Of a DNA stretch of 64,000 bases, positions 17,058-25,790 are shown piece by piece. Origin of the DNA: Kitasatospora azatica KCTC 9699 (GTDB lineage: Bacteria; Actinomycetota; Actinomycetes; Streptomycetales; Streptomycetaceae). The position numbers and the translations under genes were made by a program. A model generated the notes under the pieces. The model was not told the DNA's origin and ran no database searches. It worked only from the letters and a program-made list of their open reading frames with translations. Position 1 is the first letter of the stretch; each line of letters opens with the position of its first letter. The stretch is taken from assembly GCF_000744785.1 (NCBI RefSeq), contig NZ_JQMO01000003.1, forward strand, positions 3,410,001 through 3,474,000, written 5' to 3'.

Positions 17058-17965
17058 CCACCGCCGCCGATCTGTTCGAGACACCGCCGCCCGGCAAGGT
17101 CAAGGCATTCCTGCGGCTGGTCCTGATCGAGCACTCGGTCTTCGCCCTCCCCTTCGCCTACATCGCCACCCTGACCGCGATGTTCCTGGCCGACAAGCGG
17201 GTGCACTGGGGCGAGCTGCTGATCGTCACCGTCGCCATGGTGTCGCTGCGCACCTTCGCGATGGCCGCGAACCGGATCATCGACCGCGAGATCGACGCCC
17301 GCAACCCGCGCACCGCCAACCGCGAACTGGTCACCGGCGCGGTCTCGCTGCGCACCGCCTACACCGGCTCGGCCGCCGCGCTGCTGGTCTTCCTCGGCGC
17401 CGCCGCGCTGCTCAACCCGCTCTGCCTGGCGCTGGCCCCGGTCGCCGTGGTGCCGATGGTGGTCTACCCGTACGGCAAGCGGTTCACCGACTTCCCGCAC
17501 GCGATCCTGGGGCTGGCCCAGGCGATGGGCCCGGTCGGCGCCTGGCTCGCCGTCACCGGCAGCTGGTCCTGGGACGCGGTGGTGCTGGGCCTGGCGGTCG
17601 GCATCTGGATCGGCGGCTTCGACCTGATCTTCGGCTGCCAGGACGTGGCCGCCGACCGGGCCGAGGGGGTCCGCTCGGTGCCGGCCCGGTTCGGGATCGC
17701 CGGCGCGCTGTACGGGGCGCGTGCCTGCCACGTCGTCACCACCGGGCTGCTGGCCTGGTACGGGGTGCTGACGCACGCCGGTCCGGCCTTCTTCGTCGGA
17801 CTGGTGGTGGTGATCGGGGCGTTCCTCTACGAGCACTCGATCGTCAAGCCCGGCGACCTGTCCCGGCTCAACCGGGCCTTCTTCACCACCAACGGCTTCG
17901 TCGGCATCTCGCTCTTCGGCTTTGCTCTGCTCGACCTGGTCCTGCGCGGCCTGCGCATCGGCTGA
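17054..17965 (+). CDS. mqnP: UbiA-family prenyltransferase, menaquinone pathway
   Basis: A 303-residue membrane prenyltransferase with eight or nine helices and both Asp-rich motifs: NRIIDREIDARNPRTANRELVTG and DLIFGCQDVAADRAEG, which bind the Mg-diphosphate of the polyprenyl donor. It attaches the isoprenoid chain to the 1,4-dihydroxy-6-naphthoate-type acceptor. GTG 17054 overlaps the mqnL stop, giving translational coupling. Confidence 0.93.
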   Translation: MTTAADLFETPPPGKVKAFLRLVLIEHSVFALPFAYIATLTAMFLADKRVHWGELLIVTVAMVSLRTFAMAANRIIDREIDARNPRTANRELVTGAVSLRTAYTGSAAALLVFLGAAALLNPLCLALAPVAVVPMVVYPYGKRFTDFPHAILGLAQAMGPVGAWLAVTGSWSWDAVVLGLAVGIWIGGFDLIFGCQDVAADRAEGVRSVPARFGIAGALYGARACHVVTTGLLAWYGVLTHAGPAFFVGLVVVIGAFLYEHSIVKPGDLSRLNRAFFTTNGFVGISLFGFALLDLVLRGLRIG

Positions 17966-18032
17966 GACGGTCCGCCGCGACTGATCTGATCGGAGCCTGG
18001 GATGATCGGAGTGTCGTCCCGAGGAGGCTGCG

Positions 18033-18440
18033 ATGCTCGGCTCACTGCAGTGCGTGGTGCTGGACTGCCACTACCCGCCGGCGCTGGCCCGGTTCTACGC
18101 CGTGCTGCTGGGCGGGGAGCTGGACCGACCCGATCCGCGCTGGTCGCTGGACGACAGCTGGTCGACCCTGCACACCCCGACCGGTCTGGTGCTGGCCTTC
18201 CAGCGGGTCGAGGACTTCCACCCGCCGCAGTGGCCCGACCCGGCGCACCCGCAGCAGTTCCACCTGGACGTCGAGGTGGCGGACCTCGCCGCCGCCGAGC
18301 GTGAGGTGACCGAGCACGGCGCGGCCTTCCTGCGACGGGAGCAGGGCTGGGTGATCTACGCGGACCCGGCCGGGCACCCCTTCTGCCTGCTGCCCGCCGC
18401 CGCGCCGCAGGCCACACCACAGGCTTCAGAGCAGCCGTAG
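18033..18440 (+). CDS. VOC (glyoxalase/bleomycin-resistance fold) protein
   Basis: A 135-residue protein with the paired beta-alpha-beta-beta-beta pattern. It opens MLGSLQCVVLDCHYPPALARFYAVLLG and closes WVIYADPAGHPFCLLP, the usual VOC start and end. Metal ligands and substrate cannot be assigned. ATG 18033 follows GAGGAGG. The C-terminus overlaps the convergent MOSC gene by 15 nt. Confidence 0.85.
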   Translation: MLGSLQCVVLDCHYPPALARFYAVLLGGELDRPDPRWSLDDSWSTLHTPTGLVLAFQRVEDFHPPQWPDPAHPQQFHLDVEVADLAAAEREVTEHGAAFLRREQGWVIYADPAGHPFCLLPAAAPQATPQASEQP

Positions 18441-19136
18441 CCGGGCGCCGACCCGCAGCACCCCGGGGGCGCTGACGGTCGCCAGCGCGTCCAGCCGGTT
18501 GTCGTGGGCCTTGGCGACGGCGCGCAGGATCTCGGGGGCGTACGGCAGCCCGGGCTGGGCCACCGTGGTCATCACGCACCGCTCGCTGGCCCGGACGAAG
18601 GCGAGTCGCAGGCCCGACCTCAGCTCCCCCTCGCGGCCGAACCAGTCGTCCTCGACGAACGGCCGGGTGCCGGGCGGGGTGCGCAGCAGGATGTTGGGGC
18701 GGAACCGGCGCTCGTCCACCAGCGCGGTCGGTACGGCCTCGCGGACCCAGTCCAGGGTGGCGGTGGTGAGCAGGCTGACCGGCAGCTGGTCGAGGTGCGG
18801 GACGGTGTCCTCGCGGGCCAGCTCGACGTCCGGGCGCTGCAGGTAGGCCCGCAGGAAGGCGCTGGGGTCGCTGACGGCGCGGCCGAGCGGGTCCAGCAGT
18901 TCGGGGCCGTGCAGTGGGTGCCCGAGCCGGGAGCCGAGCCGCAGCAGGCCGTCCATCCGGCGGAACCGGCGGGTGTTCTTGCCGGAGCCGAGTCTGCCCT
19001 CGCCGTCCCGGACGGCGTAGAGCCGGTCCCCGGCCAGGCCGCGTTCATCGACGCCCACCTCGCTGAGGCGCTCCCCGGCGGTGGATTTCACGGGGTAGCG
19101 CCAGAGCCGCTCGACCACTCCGACGATCTCTGCCAT
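18426..19136 (-). CDS. MOSC-domain protein
   Basis: A 236-residue protein with the N-terminal MOSC beta-barrel (VGVVERLWRYPVKSTAGERLSEVGVDERGLAGDRLYAV) and the C-terminal MOSC core, including the conserved cysteine in ASERCVMTTV. MOSC proteins bind sulfur or molybdenum cofactor and can act as pterin-dependent reductases of N-hydroxylated compounds. Substrate unknown. It is slightly shorter than YcbX-type proteins and lacks a ferredoxin domain. Start ATG 19136. Confidence 0.88.
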   Translation of the reverse strand: MAEIVGVVERLWRYPVKSTAGERLSEVGVDERGLAGDRLYAVRDGEGRLGSGKNTRRFRRMDGLLRLGSRLGHPLHGPELLDPLGRAVSDPSAFLRAYLQRPDVELAREDTVPHLDQLPVSLLTTATLDWVREAVPTALVDERRFRPNILLRTPPGTRPFVEDDWFGREGELRSGLRLAFVRASERCVMTTVAQPGLPYAPEILRAVAKAHDNRLDALATVSAPGVLRVGARLRLL

Positions 19137-19197
19137 GGCTGGTCAGCCTATCGGCGGCCGTCAGGTTGGTCTAGACCTATCCGGCGGGGTCGGCCGA

Positions 19198-19947
19198 TCA
19201 GCCGACCCGCGCCACGGCCCGCACCGGCGCCCCGTCGGCGGCCGCCAGCCGCAGCGGGAACAGGCTCAGACTGACCGGCTTGTCCCGGGCCTGCGCCTCC
19301 AGCAGCGGTGTCAGGTCGGTCAGGTTCTCCACGATCACCCCGCCGCCGCCGGCCGCGAGCAGGATCCGGTGCGCGGCCAGCACCGGTTCGGCGGCCGCGG
19401 GCGCCGTGTCGTGCTCGTCGGCCAGTCCGGCCAGCAGCGCCGCCACCGCCGGGTCGGCCGGGCCCGGGTCGGGGGTCGGGTCCACGCTGAGCGCGTCCAC
19501 CCCGACCGTGCGCACCCCCGCCGCGGCGATCGCCTCGGCCGCCTCGGGCGTCAGGTACGGGTGCGCGAGGTAGCGATCGGTCCCCCAGAACCGCGGCCAG
19601 CCGGTGGCCAGCAGCAGGATCGTCCCGGGCGTCACCCGGGCCAGCGCGGGGGCCAGCTGATCGGGCGTCACGGCGGTCCTGGCCGGCAGCGCCCGCAGGT
19701 CGGCGATCACGGCCGGACCGGTGAAGCGTTCCAGCGGCAGCCCGTCCAGGGTCGGCCAGGTGACGTCCACGTGGTACGGCGCGTCCACATGGGTGCCGGA
19801 CTGCGAACCGAGGTGCACGGAGAGCACGTTGACGCCGGCCGTGTCGGTGGTCAGGGCCGGGCGCAGGGACACCTCGGGGTCGCCCGGGTAGACGGGCATC
19901 CCGGTGGTGACCTGATGGGTGAGGTCATGGAGAACCGGAGCAGTCAC
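19198..19947 (-). CDS. Cyclase-family metal-dependent hydrolase (kynurenine-formamidase-like)
   Basis: A 249-residue protein with the family metal motif SGTHVDAPYHV and an N-terminal TGMPVYPGDPEV. Members hydrolyse amide or lactone bonds (for example N-formylkynurenine). The start is GTG 19947 with GGAGG eight bases upstream. It diverges from the ubiX-type gene. Whether it takes part in menaquinone synthesis is not indicated by anything but position. Confidence 0.85.
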   Translation of the reverse strand: MTAPVLHDLTHQVTTGMPVYPGDPEVSLRPALTTDTAGVNVLSVHLGSQSGTHVDAPYHVDVTWPTLDGLPLERFTGPAVIADLRALPARTAVTPDQLAPALARVTPGTILLLATGWPRFWGTDRYLAHPYLTPEAAEAIAAAGVRTVGVDALSVDPTPDPGPADPAVAALLAGLADEHDTAPAAAEPVLAAHRILLAAGGGGVIVENLTDLTPLLEAQARDKPVSLSLFPLRLAAADGAPVRAVARVG

Positions 19948-19987
19948 CCCACCATCCTCCCGCGTGCCAGGCCCTAGGGTGCCAGGT

Positions 19988-20644
19988 ATGGGCAATGAAC
20001 AATCCCCGACGCGGCGGCCGTGGGTGGTCGCGGTCTCCGGCGCCTCCGGCACCCCGTACCCGGCCGCGGTGATCCGGGCCCTGCTGGCGGCCGGTGAGGC
20101 GGTGGACCTGGTGGTCAGCCGGGCGGCCCGGTTGACCATCCTGGACGAGACCGGGATCTCCTTCCGCGACGCCCACTGGCAGACCGACCTCGCGGCCTGG
20201 ATCGGCGCCGAGCAGGACCTCGGCAACGTCCGCCACTGGCCGGCCGGCGACTTCGCGGCCGGCCCGTCCAGCGGCTCCTACCCGGCCAAGGGGATGCTGG
20301 TGGTGCCCGCCACCACCGGCGCGGTGGCCGGCATCGCGCTGGGCCTGAGCAAGGACCTGCTGCAGCGGGCCGCCGCCGTCACCCTCAAGGAGCGCCGCCC
20401 GCTGGTGGTCTGCGTCCGTGAGACACCGCTCGACGGAGTGACACTGCGTCATCTGGTGGAGCTGGACGCGGCCGGCGCGGTGGTGCTGCCCGCCTCGCCC
20501 GGCTTCTACGCCGGCGGGTCCAGCGCCCAGGAACTGGTGGACTTCGTGGCGGGCCGGGTGCTGGACGCGGTGGGGGTTCCGCACACCCTGTACCGGCGCT
20601 GGACGGGCCGGCTGGGCGAGGCCCGAGCGGCCGACGGGGCGTAA
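19988..20644 (+). CDS. mqnM: UbiX-family flavin prenyltransferase
   Basis: A 218-residue flavoprotein. It shows VAVSGASGTPYPAAVIRALL (FMN phosphate loop), KGMLVVPATTGAVAGIALGLSKDLLQRAA and RRPLVVCVRETPL, all typical of UbiX. It makes prenylated FMN for the UbiD-family partner encoded at 15600-17057. ATG 19988 is the only good start; the ribosome site is weak (CAGG). The separation from mqnL by four genes is unusual compared with adjacent ubiD/ubiX pairs. Confidence 0.92.
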   Translation: MGNEQSPTRRPWVVAVSGASGTPYPAAVIRALLAAGEAVDLVVSRAARLTILDETGISFRDAHWQTDLAAWIGAEQDLGNVRHWPAGDFAAGPSSGSYPAKGMLVVPATTGAVAGIALGLSKDLLQRAAAVTLKERRPLVVCVRETPLDGVTLRHLVELDAAGAVVLPASPGFYAGGSSAQELVDFVAGRVLDAVGVPHTLYRRWTGRLGEARAADGA

Positions 20645-20690
20645 CCGGGCCCACGCCGAGGCCGAGGGGGCGTAAGAGCGCCCATGCCGG

Positions 20691-20704
20691 GAGAGTATGT
20701 TCTC
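20691..20704. promoter_or_regulatory. Possible operator before the Lrp/AsnC gene
   Basis: GAGA-N6-TCTC dyad symmetry lies about 36 nt upstream of the regulator start. Lrp/AsnC proteins usually autoregulate, so this is a candidate site. The half-sites are only 4 bp. Confidence 0.25.
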
Positions 20705-20739
20705 TGCGATATCTGGGTCGGAAGGACGCGGGACGGTAC

Positions 20740-21198
20740 ATGGACACAGTGGACAGGCAGCTCATCCAGGCACTCCGGGAGAACGGCCGCGCCTCCTACG
20801 CGGAACTGGGCCGGCTGGTGGGCCTGTCGGGTCCGAGCGTGACAGACCGGATCAACCGGCTGGAGCAGGCCGGGGTCATCACCGGCTACCGGGCCACCGT
20901 GAATCCGGCCTCGCTCGGCTTCGGGGTAACCGCCCTGATCGGCCTTCAGCTCACCGACGCCGCCGACCACGAGGACGTGGCGCACCGGCTGAAGGACCTC
21001 GGCGAGGTCGAGGACTGCTGGTTCATCGCGGGCGACGACTCGTACATGCTCAAGGTCCGGGTCTCCGACGTGGAGGGCCTGGAGTCGGTGGTCAAGCGGC
21101 TCTCCGGCACCAAGGGAGTGGCCCGCACCCGGACCACCGTGGTGCTCTCCACCAAGTGGGAGAATCGGGTCAGCGAACTGCCTTTCTCGAGCGACTGA
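20740..21198 (+). CDS. Lrp/AsnC-family transcriptional regulator
   Basis: A 152-residue regulator. The N-terminal winged HTH (MDTVDRQLIQALRENGRASYAELGRLVGLSGPSVTDRINRLEQAGVI, about 1-48) is followed by the RAM ligand domain (about 65-145). Such proteins respond to amino acids. The downstream threonine-ammonia-lyase gene begins 64 nt later, so control of that gene in response to an amino acid is the simplest inference. Confidence 0.93.
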   Translation: MDTVDRQLIQALRENGRASYAELGRLVGLSGPSVTDRINRLEQAGVITGYRATVNPASLGFGVTALIGLQLTDAADHEDVAHRLKDLGEVEDCWFIAGDDSYMLKVRVSDVEGLESVVKRLSGTKGVARTRTTVVLSTKWENRVSELPFSSD

Positions 21199-21262
21199 GT
21201 TGCGACGCGGCGGAGGAGCAGCTCACCAAGCGGTCACATCGAGTCGGGGGAGTGATGATCTG

Positions 21263-22252
21263 ATGGCACTGGTCGGTCTGGAAGAGATCCGCGCGGCGCA
21301 GAAGCGGATCGCCGGGGTCGCCGTGCGCACCCCGCTGATGCCCTGCCCCTGGGCGGCGGACGGCAACCGCCGGCTCTGGCTCAAGCCGGAGAACCTCCAG
21401 CCGACCGGCGCCTTCAAGATCCGCGGCGCCTACAACCGGCTGGCCGCGCTGACCGAGGAGGAACGGGCCCGCGGCGTGGTCGCCCAGTCCAGCGGCAACC
21501 ACGCGCAGGCCGTCGCCTACGCGGCCCAGCTGCTGGGCATCAAGGCGGTGATCGTGATGCCGGACACCTCGCCCGCCGTGAAGGTGGAGAACACCCGCTC
21601 CTTCGGCGCCGAGGTGGTGCTGGTCTCACCCGCCGAGCGGGACGAGTTCCCCTCGGAGCTGACCCGCAGTCACGGCTACGTCTGGGTGCCGCCCTTCGAC
21701 GATCCGTACATCATCGCCGGGCAGGGCACCGTCGGCCTGGAGATCGGCGAGGACGCCCCCGACGAGCTGGACACCGTGCTGGTGCCGGTCAGCGGCGGCG
21801 GCCTGATCAGCGGCACGGCGGCGGCGATCAAGCTCACCACGCCCGGTGTGCGGGTGATCGGGGTGGAGCCCGAGCTGGCCGCCGACGCGCAGGGCAGCCT
21901 GCGGGCCGGCACCCGGGTGGTCTGGCCGGTCGCCGACACCTACCGGACCATCGCCGACGGGCTGCGCACGCCCGCGGTCGGGGTGCTGAACTTCGAGCAC
22001 CTGCAGGCCTACGTGGACGACATCGTGACGGTCAGCGAGCAGGAGATCCGCGACACCGTGGCGGTGCTGGCCCGGCGCGGCCGGATCGTCGCCGAACCGT
22101 CCGGCGCGGTCGCCACCGCCGCCTACCTGCACCGTGCGGGGGAGCTCGGCATGGGGGCACCCCTGGCCGGAGGCGGGGGGAGGGTCTTCGCGGCCGTGGT
22201 CAGCGGCGGCAACCTGGAACCGAAGCTGCTGTCGGAGTTGCTCGCGGCATAG
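21263..22252 (+). CDS. Threonine ammonia-lyase/serine dehydratase-like PLP enzyme
   Basis: A 329-residue fold-type-II PLP enzyme with the PLP-lysine motif LQPTGAFKIRGAYNR, SSGNHAQAVAYAA and the glycine loop VPVSGGGLISG. It lacks the C-terminal ACT domain of biosynthetic IlvA, so it is the short catabolic or racemase-like type. It would deaminate threonine or serine to the 2-oxo acid. ATG 21263 is chosen; GGGGGAG stands about 10 nt before it. It is probably linked to the Lrp-type gene upstream. Confidence 0.9.
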   Translation: MALVGLEEIRAAQKRIAGVAVRTPLMPCPWAADGNRRLWLKPENLQPTGAFKIRGAYNRLAALTEEERARGVVAQSSGNHAQAVAYAAQLLGIKAVIVMPDTSPAVKVENTRSFGAEVVLVSPAERDEFPSELTRSHGYVWVPPFDDPYIIAGQGTVGLEIGEDAPDELDTVLVPVSGGGLISGTAAAIKLTTPGVRVIGVEPELAADAQGSLRAGTRVVWPVADTYRTIADGLRTPAVGVLNFEHLQAYVDDIVTVSEQEIRDTVAVLARRGRIVAEPSGAVATAAYLHRAGELGMGAPLAGGGGRVFAAVVSGGNLEPKLLSELLAA

Positions 22253-22305
22253 GCGTAATCTCGGATCGGTCACTGGATTCGAGGATGTAGGAGGCGGGCC
22301 ACCGC

Positions 22306-23469
22306 ATGGACGCAGGGCTGAAGCGCGAGCTGGAGGCGAAGGTCTACGCGGGCGAGCGCCTGACCCGCGAGGACGGCATCGCGCTCTACGAGAGCGACGA
22401 CCTGGCCTGGCTGGGCGGTCTGGCCCACCATGTGCGGACCCGGAAGAACGGCGACGTCGTCCACTTCAACGTCAACCGCCACCTCAACATGACCAACGTC
22501 TGCGCCGCCTCCTGCGCCTACTGCTCGTTCCAGCGCAAGCCGGGCGAGAAGGACGCGTACACCATGCGGATCGAGGAGGCGGTGCGCCTGGCCAAGACGA
22601 TGGAGAGCGAGTCGCTCACCGAGCTGCACATCGTCAACGGCCTGCACCCCACCCTCCCGTGGCGCTACTACCCGCGCAGCCTGCGCGAGTTGAAGGCCGC
22701 GCTGCCGAACGTCTCACTGAAGGCCTTCACCGCCACCGAGATCCACTGGTTCGAGCGGATCAGCGGGCTGAGCGCGAGCGAGATCCTGGACGAGCTGATC
22801 GACGCCGGCCTGGAGTCGCTGACCGGCGGCGGCGCGGAGATCTTCGACTGGGAGGTCCGCCAGCACATCGTCGACCACGAGACCCACTGGGAGGACTGGT
22901 CGCGGATCCACCGGCTGGCGCACAGCAAGGGCCTCAAGACCCCCTGCACCATGCTCTACGGCCACATCGAGGAGCCCCGCCACCGGGTGGACCACGTGCT
23001 GCGGCTGCGCGAGCTGCAGGACGAGACCGGCGGCTTCCAGGTCTTCATCCCGCTGCGCTACCAGCACGACTTCCACGACTCCAAGGACGGCGTGGTCCGC
23101 AACCGGCTGATGGCCCGCACCGAGATGGCCACGGGCGCCGAGGCGCTGAAGACCTTCGCGGTCTCCCGGCTGCTCTTCGACAACGTCCCGCACGTCAAGG
23201 TCTTCTGGGTGATGCACGGCGTCACCACCGCGCAGCTGGCGCTCAGCCACGGCGCGGACGACATGGACGGCTCGGTGGTCGAGTACAAGATCACCCACGA
23301 CGCGGACAACTTCGGCACCCCGAACAAGCTGGGCCGTGACGACCTGCTGGAGCTGATCCGGGACGCCGGTTTCCGGCCGGTCGAGCGCAACACCCGCTAC
23401 GAGATCATCCGCGAGTACGACGGCCCGGACCTGAACCGCCGGGAGACCCCGCAGGCCATGCGCCTCTGA
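22306..23469 (+). CDS. mqnE: Aminofutalosine synthase (radical SAM)
   Basis: A 387-residue radical SAM enzyme with the cluster motif CAASCAYCSF (CX3CX2C, near residue 66). MqnE joins the product of MqnA to SAM-derived adenosyl to give aminodeoxyfutalosine, the second step of the futalosine route to menaquinone. Sequence features MTNVCAASCAYCSFQRKPGE and GLHPTLPWRYYP fit MqnE rather than MqnC. The start ATG 22306 follows GGAGGC. mqnA, mqnB, mqnC and mqnD are not in this window. Confidence 0.94.
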   Translation: MDAGLKRELEAKVYAGERLTREDGIALYESDDLAWLGGLAHHVRTRKNGDVVHFNVNRHLNMTNVCAASCAYCSFQRKPGEKDAYTMRIEEAVRLAKTMESESLTELHIVNGLHPTLPWRYYPRSLRELKAALPNVSLKAFTATEIHWFERISGLSASEILDELIDAGLESLTGGGAEIFDWEVRQHIVDHETHWEDWSRIHRLAHSKGLKTPCTMLYGHIEEPRHRVDHVLRLRELQDETGGFQVFIPLRYQHDFHDSKDGVVRNRLMARTEMATGAEALKTFAVSRLLFDNVPHVKVFWVMHGVTTAQLALSHGADDMDGSVVEYKITHDADNFGTPNKLGRDDLLELIRDAGFRPVERNTRYEIIREYDGPDLNRRETPQAMRL

Positions 23470-23563
23470 TCCCACCGCCCTTCACCAGCGCTGATTCCTC
23501 TTCACAGGGATTTAGGGCAGCCCGGGTTTACCGATCGGTTATCTCTTTGGGAGGATCGATCGC

Positions 23564-24532
23564 ATGTCCGGATCCCATCGTGCCTCCGACCACCGCCGCC
23601 GAAAGAGCGGGCCGCCCAGCGCGGACCTGCCCGGCGGCGGTGCCGTCCCCGGCCCGCGAGCCCAGGCGCGCGGGCGGCGGCGCAAGGCACGCAAGCGGCG
23701 CGGACGGGCCTCGGCGGGCACGGCGGTGATGCTGCTCGCCGCGGCGGCGGGCTGGTTCGGTTTCGGCCCGGGCGGGATGCTGGCCGCGCACGGCCGGGGC
23801 ATCGCACTGCCGCGCAGCTCTCCCGACCTGCCGTCCGAGCAGCGGACGCCCGCCTCGGCCGACCAGGCGCCGGCGACCCCCGCCGTGGACCCGCACAGCG
23901 GCACCCCGGCCGCCGACCGCTCGGACCGCTCCGACGGCACGGTGGCCCAGCTCCCCGGCCTGAGCGCCGCCTTCCTGGCGAAGATCCCGGCCGAGTCCAA
24001 CCAGGTGGTGCTGGCCACCGGCAGCGGCAAGGACGCCTCCGACACCACCGTGACCCTGTGGAGCCGCACCCCCGACGGCCGCTGGCGCCCGGGGGCCGCC
24101 TGGCCCGCGCACAACGGCTACGCCGGCTGGACCGAGGACCACAAGGTCGGCGACCTGCGCAGCCCGATCGGCGTCTTCAGCCTCAGCGACGCGGGCGGCC
24201 GCAAGGCCGACCCGGGCAGCAAACTGCCCTACCACCAGGACGAGGGCTTCGTGGCGGCCGGCACCGGCTTCTCCGGCGAGCCGCTGGCCGGCGCCTTCGA
24301 CTACGTGGTCGCGATCGACTACAACCGGGTGACCGGCAGCTCCCCGCTGGACTCCCGCGAGCCGCAGGGCACCGCCAAGGGCGGCGGGATCTGGCTGCAC
24401 GTCGACCACGGCGGTCCCACCCACGCCTGCATCTCGCTCGCCGAGGACCACATGGCCGAGCTGCTCAGGACCCTGGACCCGGCCGCCCACCCGGTGATCG
24501 TGATGGGCGACTCAGTCTCACTGGCCTCCTGA
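23564..24532 (+). CDS. L,D-transpeptidase-like (YkuD-fold) membrane-anchored protein
   Basis: A 322-residue protein. Basic residues (about 30-50, RGRRRKARKRRGR) precede one hydrophobic helix (about 51-68), giving an N-in anchor. A Ser/Pro/Asp linker follows, and the C-terminal domain has GGIWLHVDHGGPTHACISLAEDHM, the His-(X)n-HxC layout of L,D-transpeptidases with catalytic Cys in HACISL. The fold and motif suggest 3-3 peptidoglycan cross-linking or a related reaction; the motif has HAC instead of the usual HGC, so activity should be treated as likely rather than certain. Confidence 0.75.
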   Translation: MSGSHRASDHRRRKSGPPSADLPGGGAVPGPRAQARGRRRKARKRRGRASAGTAVMLLAAAAGWFGFGPGGMLAAHGRGIALPRSSPDLPSEQRTPASADQAPATPAVDPHSGTPAADRSDRSDGTVAQLPGLSAAFLAKIPAESNQVVLATGSGKDASDTTVTLWSRTPDGRWRPGAAWPAHNGYAGWTEDHKVGDLRSPIGVFSLSDAGGRKADPGSKLPYHQDEGFVAAGTGFSGEPLAGAFDYVVAIDYNRVTGSSPLDSREPQGTAKGGGIWLHVDHGGPTHACISLAEDHMAELLRTLDPAAHPVIVMGDSVSLAS

Positions 24533-24640
24533 GGGGCGTTGCGGGACAAGGCCCGTTGTACGGCTCCTACAGCTTCCGGGGTCGGACCTTGTCACAGGCC
24601 GTGAGCAGTTGACGCACCGGTAACCGGGTTGAGTGGCAAC

Positions 24641-25585
24641 ATGACCGGTTCCCGCATCGTAGCGCTCGGCCACTACCAGCCGGCCAAGGTCCTCACCAAC
24701 GAGGATCTGGCCACGCTGGTCGACACGGACGACGAGTGGATCCGCAGCCGGGTGGGCATCCGGCAGCGGCACATCGCCGAGGACGAGACGCTCGTCGACC
24801 TCGCCACCGAGGCCGCACAGAAGGCGCTCGCCGCGAGCGGGCACACCGCCGCCGAGATCGACCTGGTGGTGGTCGCCACCTGCACCGCCGTCGAGCGCAG
24901 CCCCAACACGGCCTGCGCCGTCGCAGCCCGGCTCGGCATCCCGGCGCCCGCCGCCTACGACATCAACACCGTCTGCTCCGGCTTCTCCTACGCGCTGGCC
25001 ACCGCCGACCACGCGATCCGGGCCGGCGCGGCCCGCCGGGCGCTGGTGATCGGCGCCGAGCGGATGAGCGACACCATCGACTGGACCGACCGCTCCACCT
25101 GCGTGATCTTCGCCGACGGCGCGGGCGCGGCGGTGGTCGAGGCCCAGCCGGAGGGCGCCGAGCCCGGCATCGGACCGGTGGTCTGGGGCTCGGAGCCGGA
25201 GAAGAGCGAGGCGGTGACCATCACCGGCTGGAAGCCGGTGATCAGCCAGCAGGGCCAGTCGGTCTTCCGCTGGGCCACCACCCAGATCGCCCCGCTGGCC
25301 CGGCAGACCTGCGAGAAGGCCGGCATCGACCCGCGCGAGCTCAAGGGCTTCGTGGCGCACCAGGCCAACCTGCGGATCATCGACGCGATCGCCAACAAGC
25401 TCGGCGCGCCCGACGCGGTGATCGCCCGCGACGTGGTGGACTCCGGCAACACCTCGGCGGCCTCGATCCCGCTGGCGCTCAGCAAGCTGGTCGAGCGCGG
25501 CGAGCTGACCACCGGCGACCCGGTGCTGCTGTTCGGCTTCGGCGGCGGCCTGGCGTACGCCGGTCAGGTGATCCGCTGCCCGTGA
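24641..25585 (+). CDS. Beta-ketoacyl-ACP synthase III (FabH-like)
   Basis: A 314-residue KASIII with the Cys-His-Asn triad: NTVCSGFSYAL, VAHQANLRI and DSGNTSAASIP. It condenses acyl-CoA with malonyl-ACP. Substrate choice (fatty-acid initiation versus a secondary pathway) is open; it is isolated from the main fab cluster, which suggests a paralogue. ATG 24641 is preferred; a TTG at 24629 in the same frame is possible. A very strong hairpin follows. Confidence 0.9.
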   Translation: MTGSRIVALGHYQPAKVLTNEDLATLVDTDDEWIRSRVGIRQRHIAEDETLVDLATEAAQKALAASGHTAAEIDLVVVATCTAVERSPNTACAVAARLGIPAPAAYDINTVCSGFSYALATADHAIRAGAARRALVIGAERMSDTIDWTDRSTCVIFADGAGAAVVEAQPEGAEPGIGPVVWGSEPEKSEAVTITGWKPVISQQGQSVFRWATTQIAPLARQTCEKAGIDPRELKGFVAHQANLRIIDAIANKLGAPDAVIARDVVDSGNTSAASIPLALSKLVERGELTTGDPVLLFGFGGGLAYAGQVIRCP

Positions 25586-25605
25586 CGGCCCTGTCGGCCC
25601 CCGGA

Positions 25606-25656
25606 CACGACGGTGGGGCGGGACCCTGGTGACCAGGGTCCCGCCCCACCGTCGTG
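25606..25656 (+). terminator. Very long perfect hairpin after the KASIII gene
   Basis: A perfect 25-bp inverted repeat (25606-25630 and 25632-25656) with a single-base centre. It can serve as terminator; the TetR gene that follows is on the other strand, so it may act in both directions. Confidence 0.8.
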
Positions 25657-25790
25657 CGGTTGTGCGGGCGCGCTGCGGTACGTCGGCGAACCTCCCCCGA
25701 GGACACGGCCGCCGCCCGACGTCCACCGGACAGGAGGCCGGGGCACGCGCGAGCACAGGTTGTACGGAGAACTACGGGTAGGTGGGGGGC

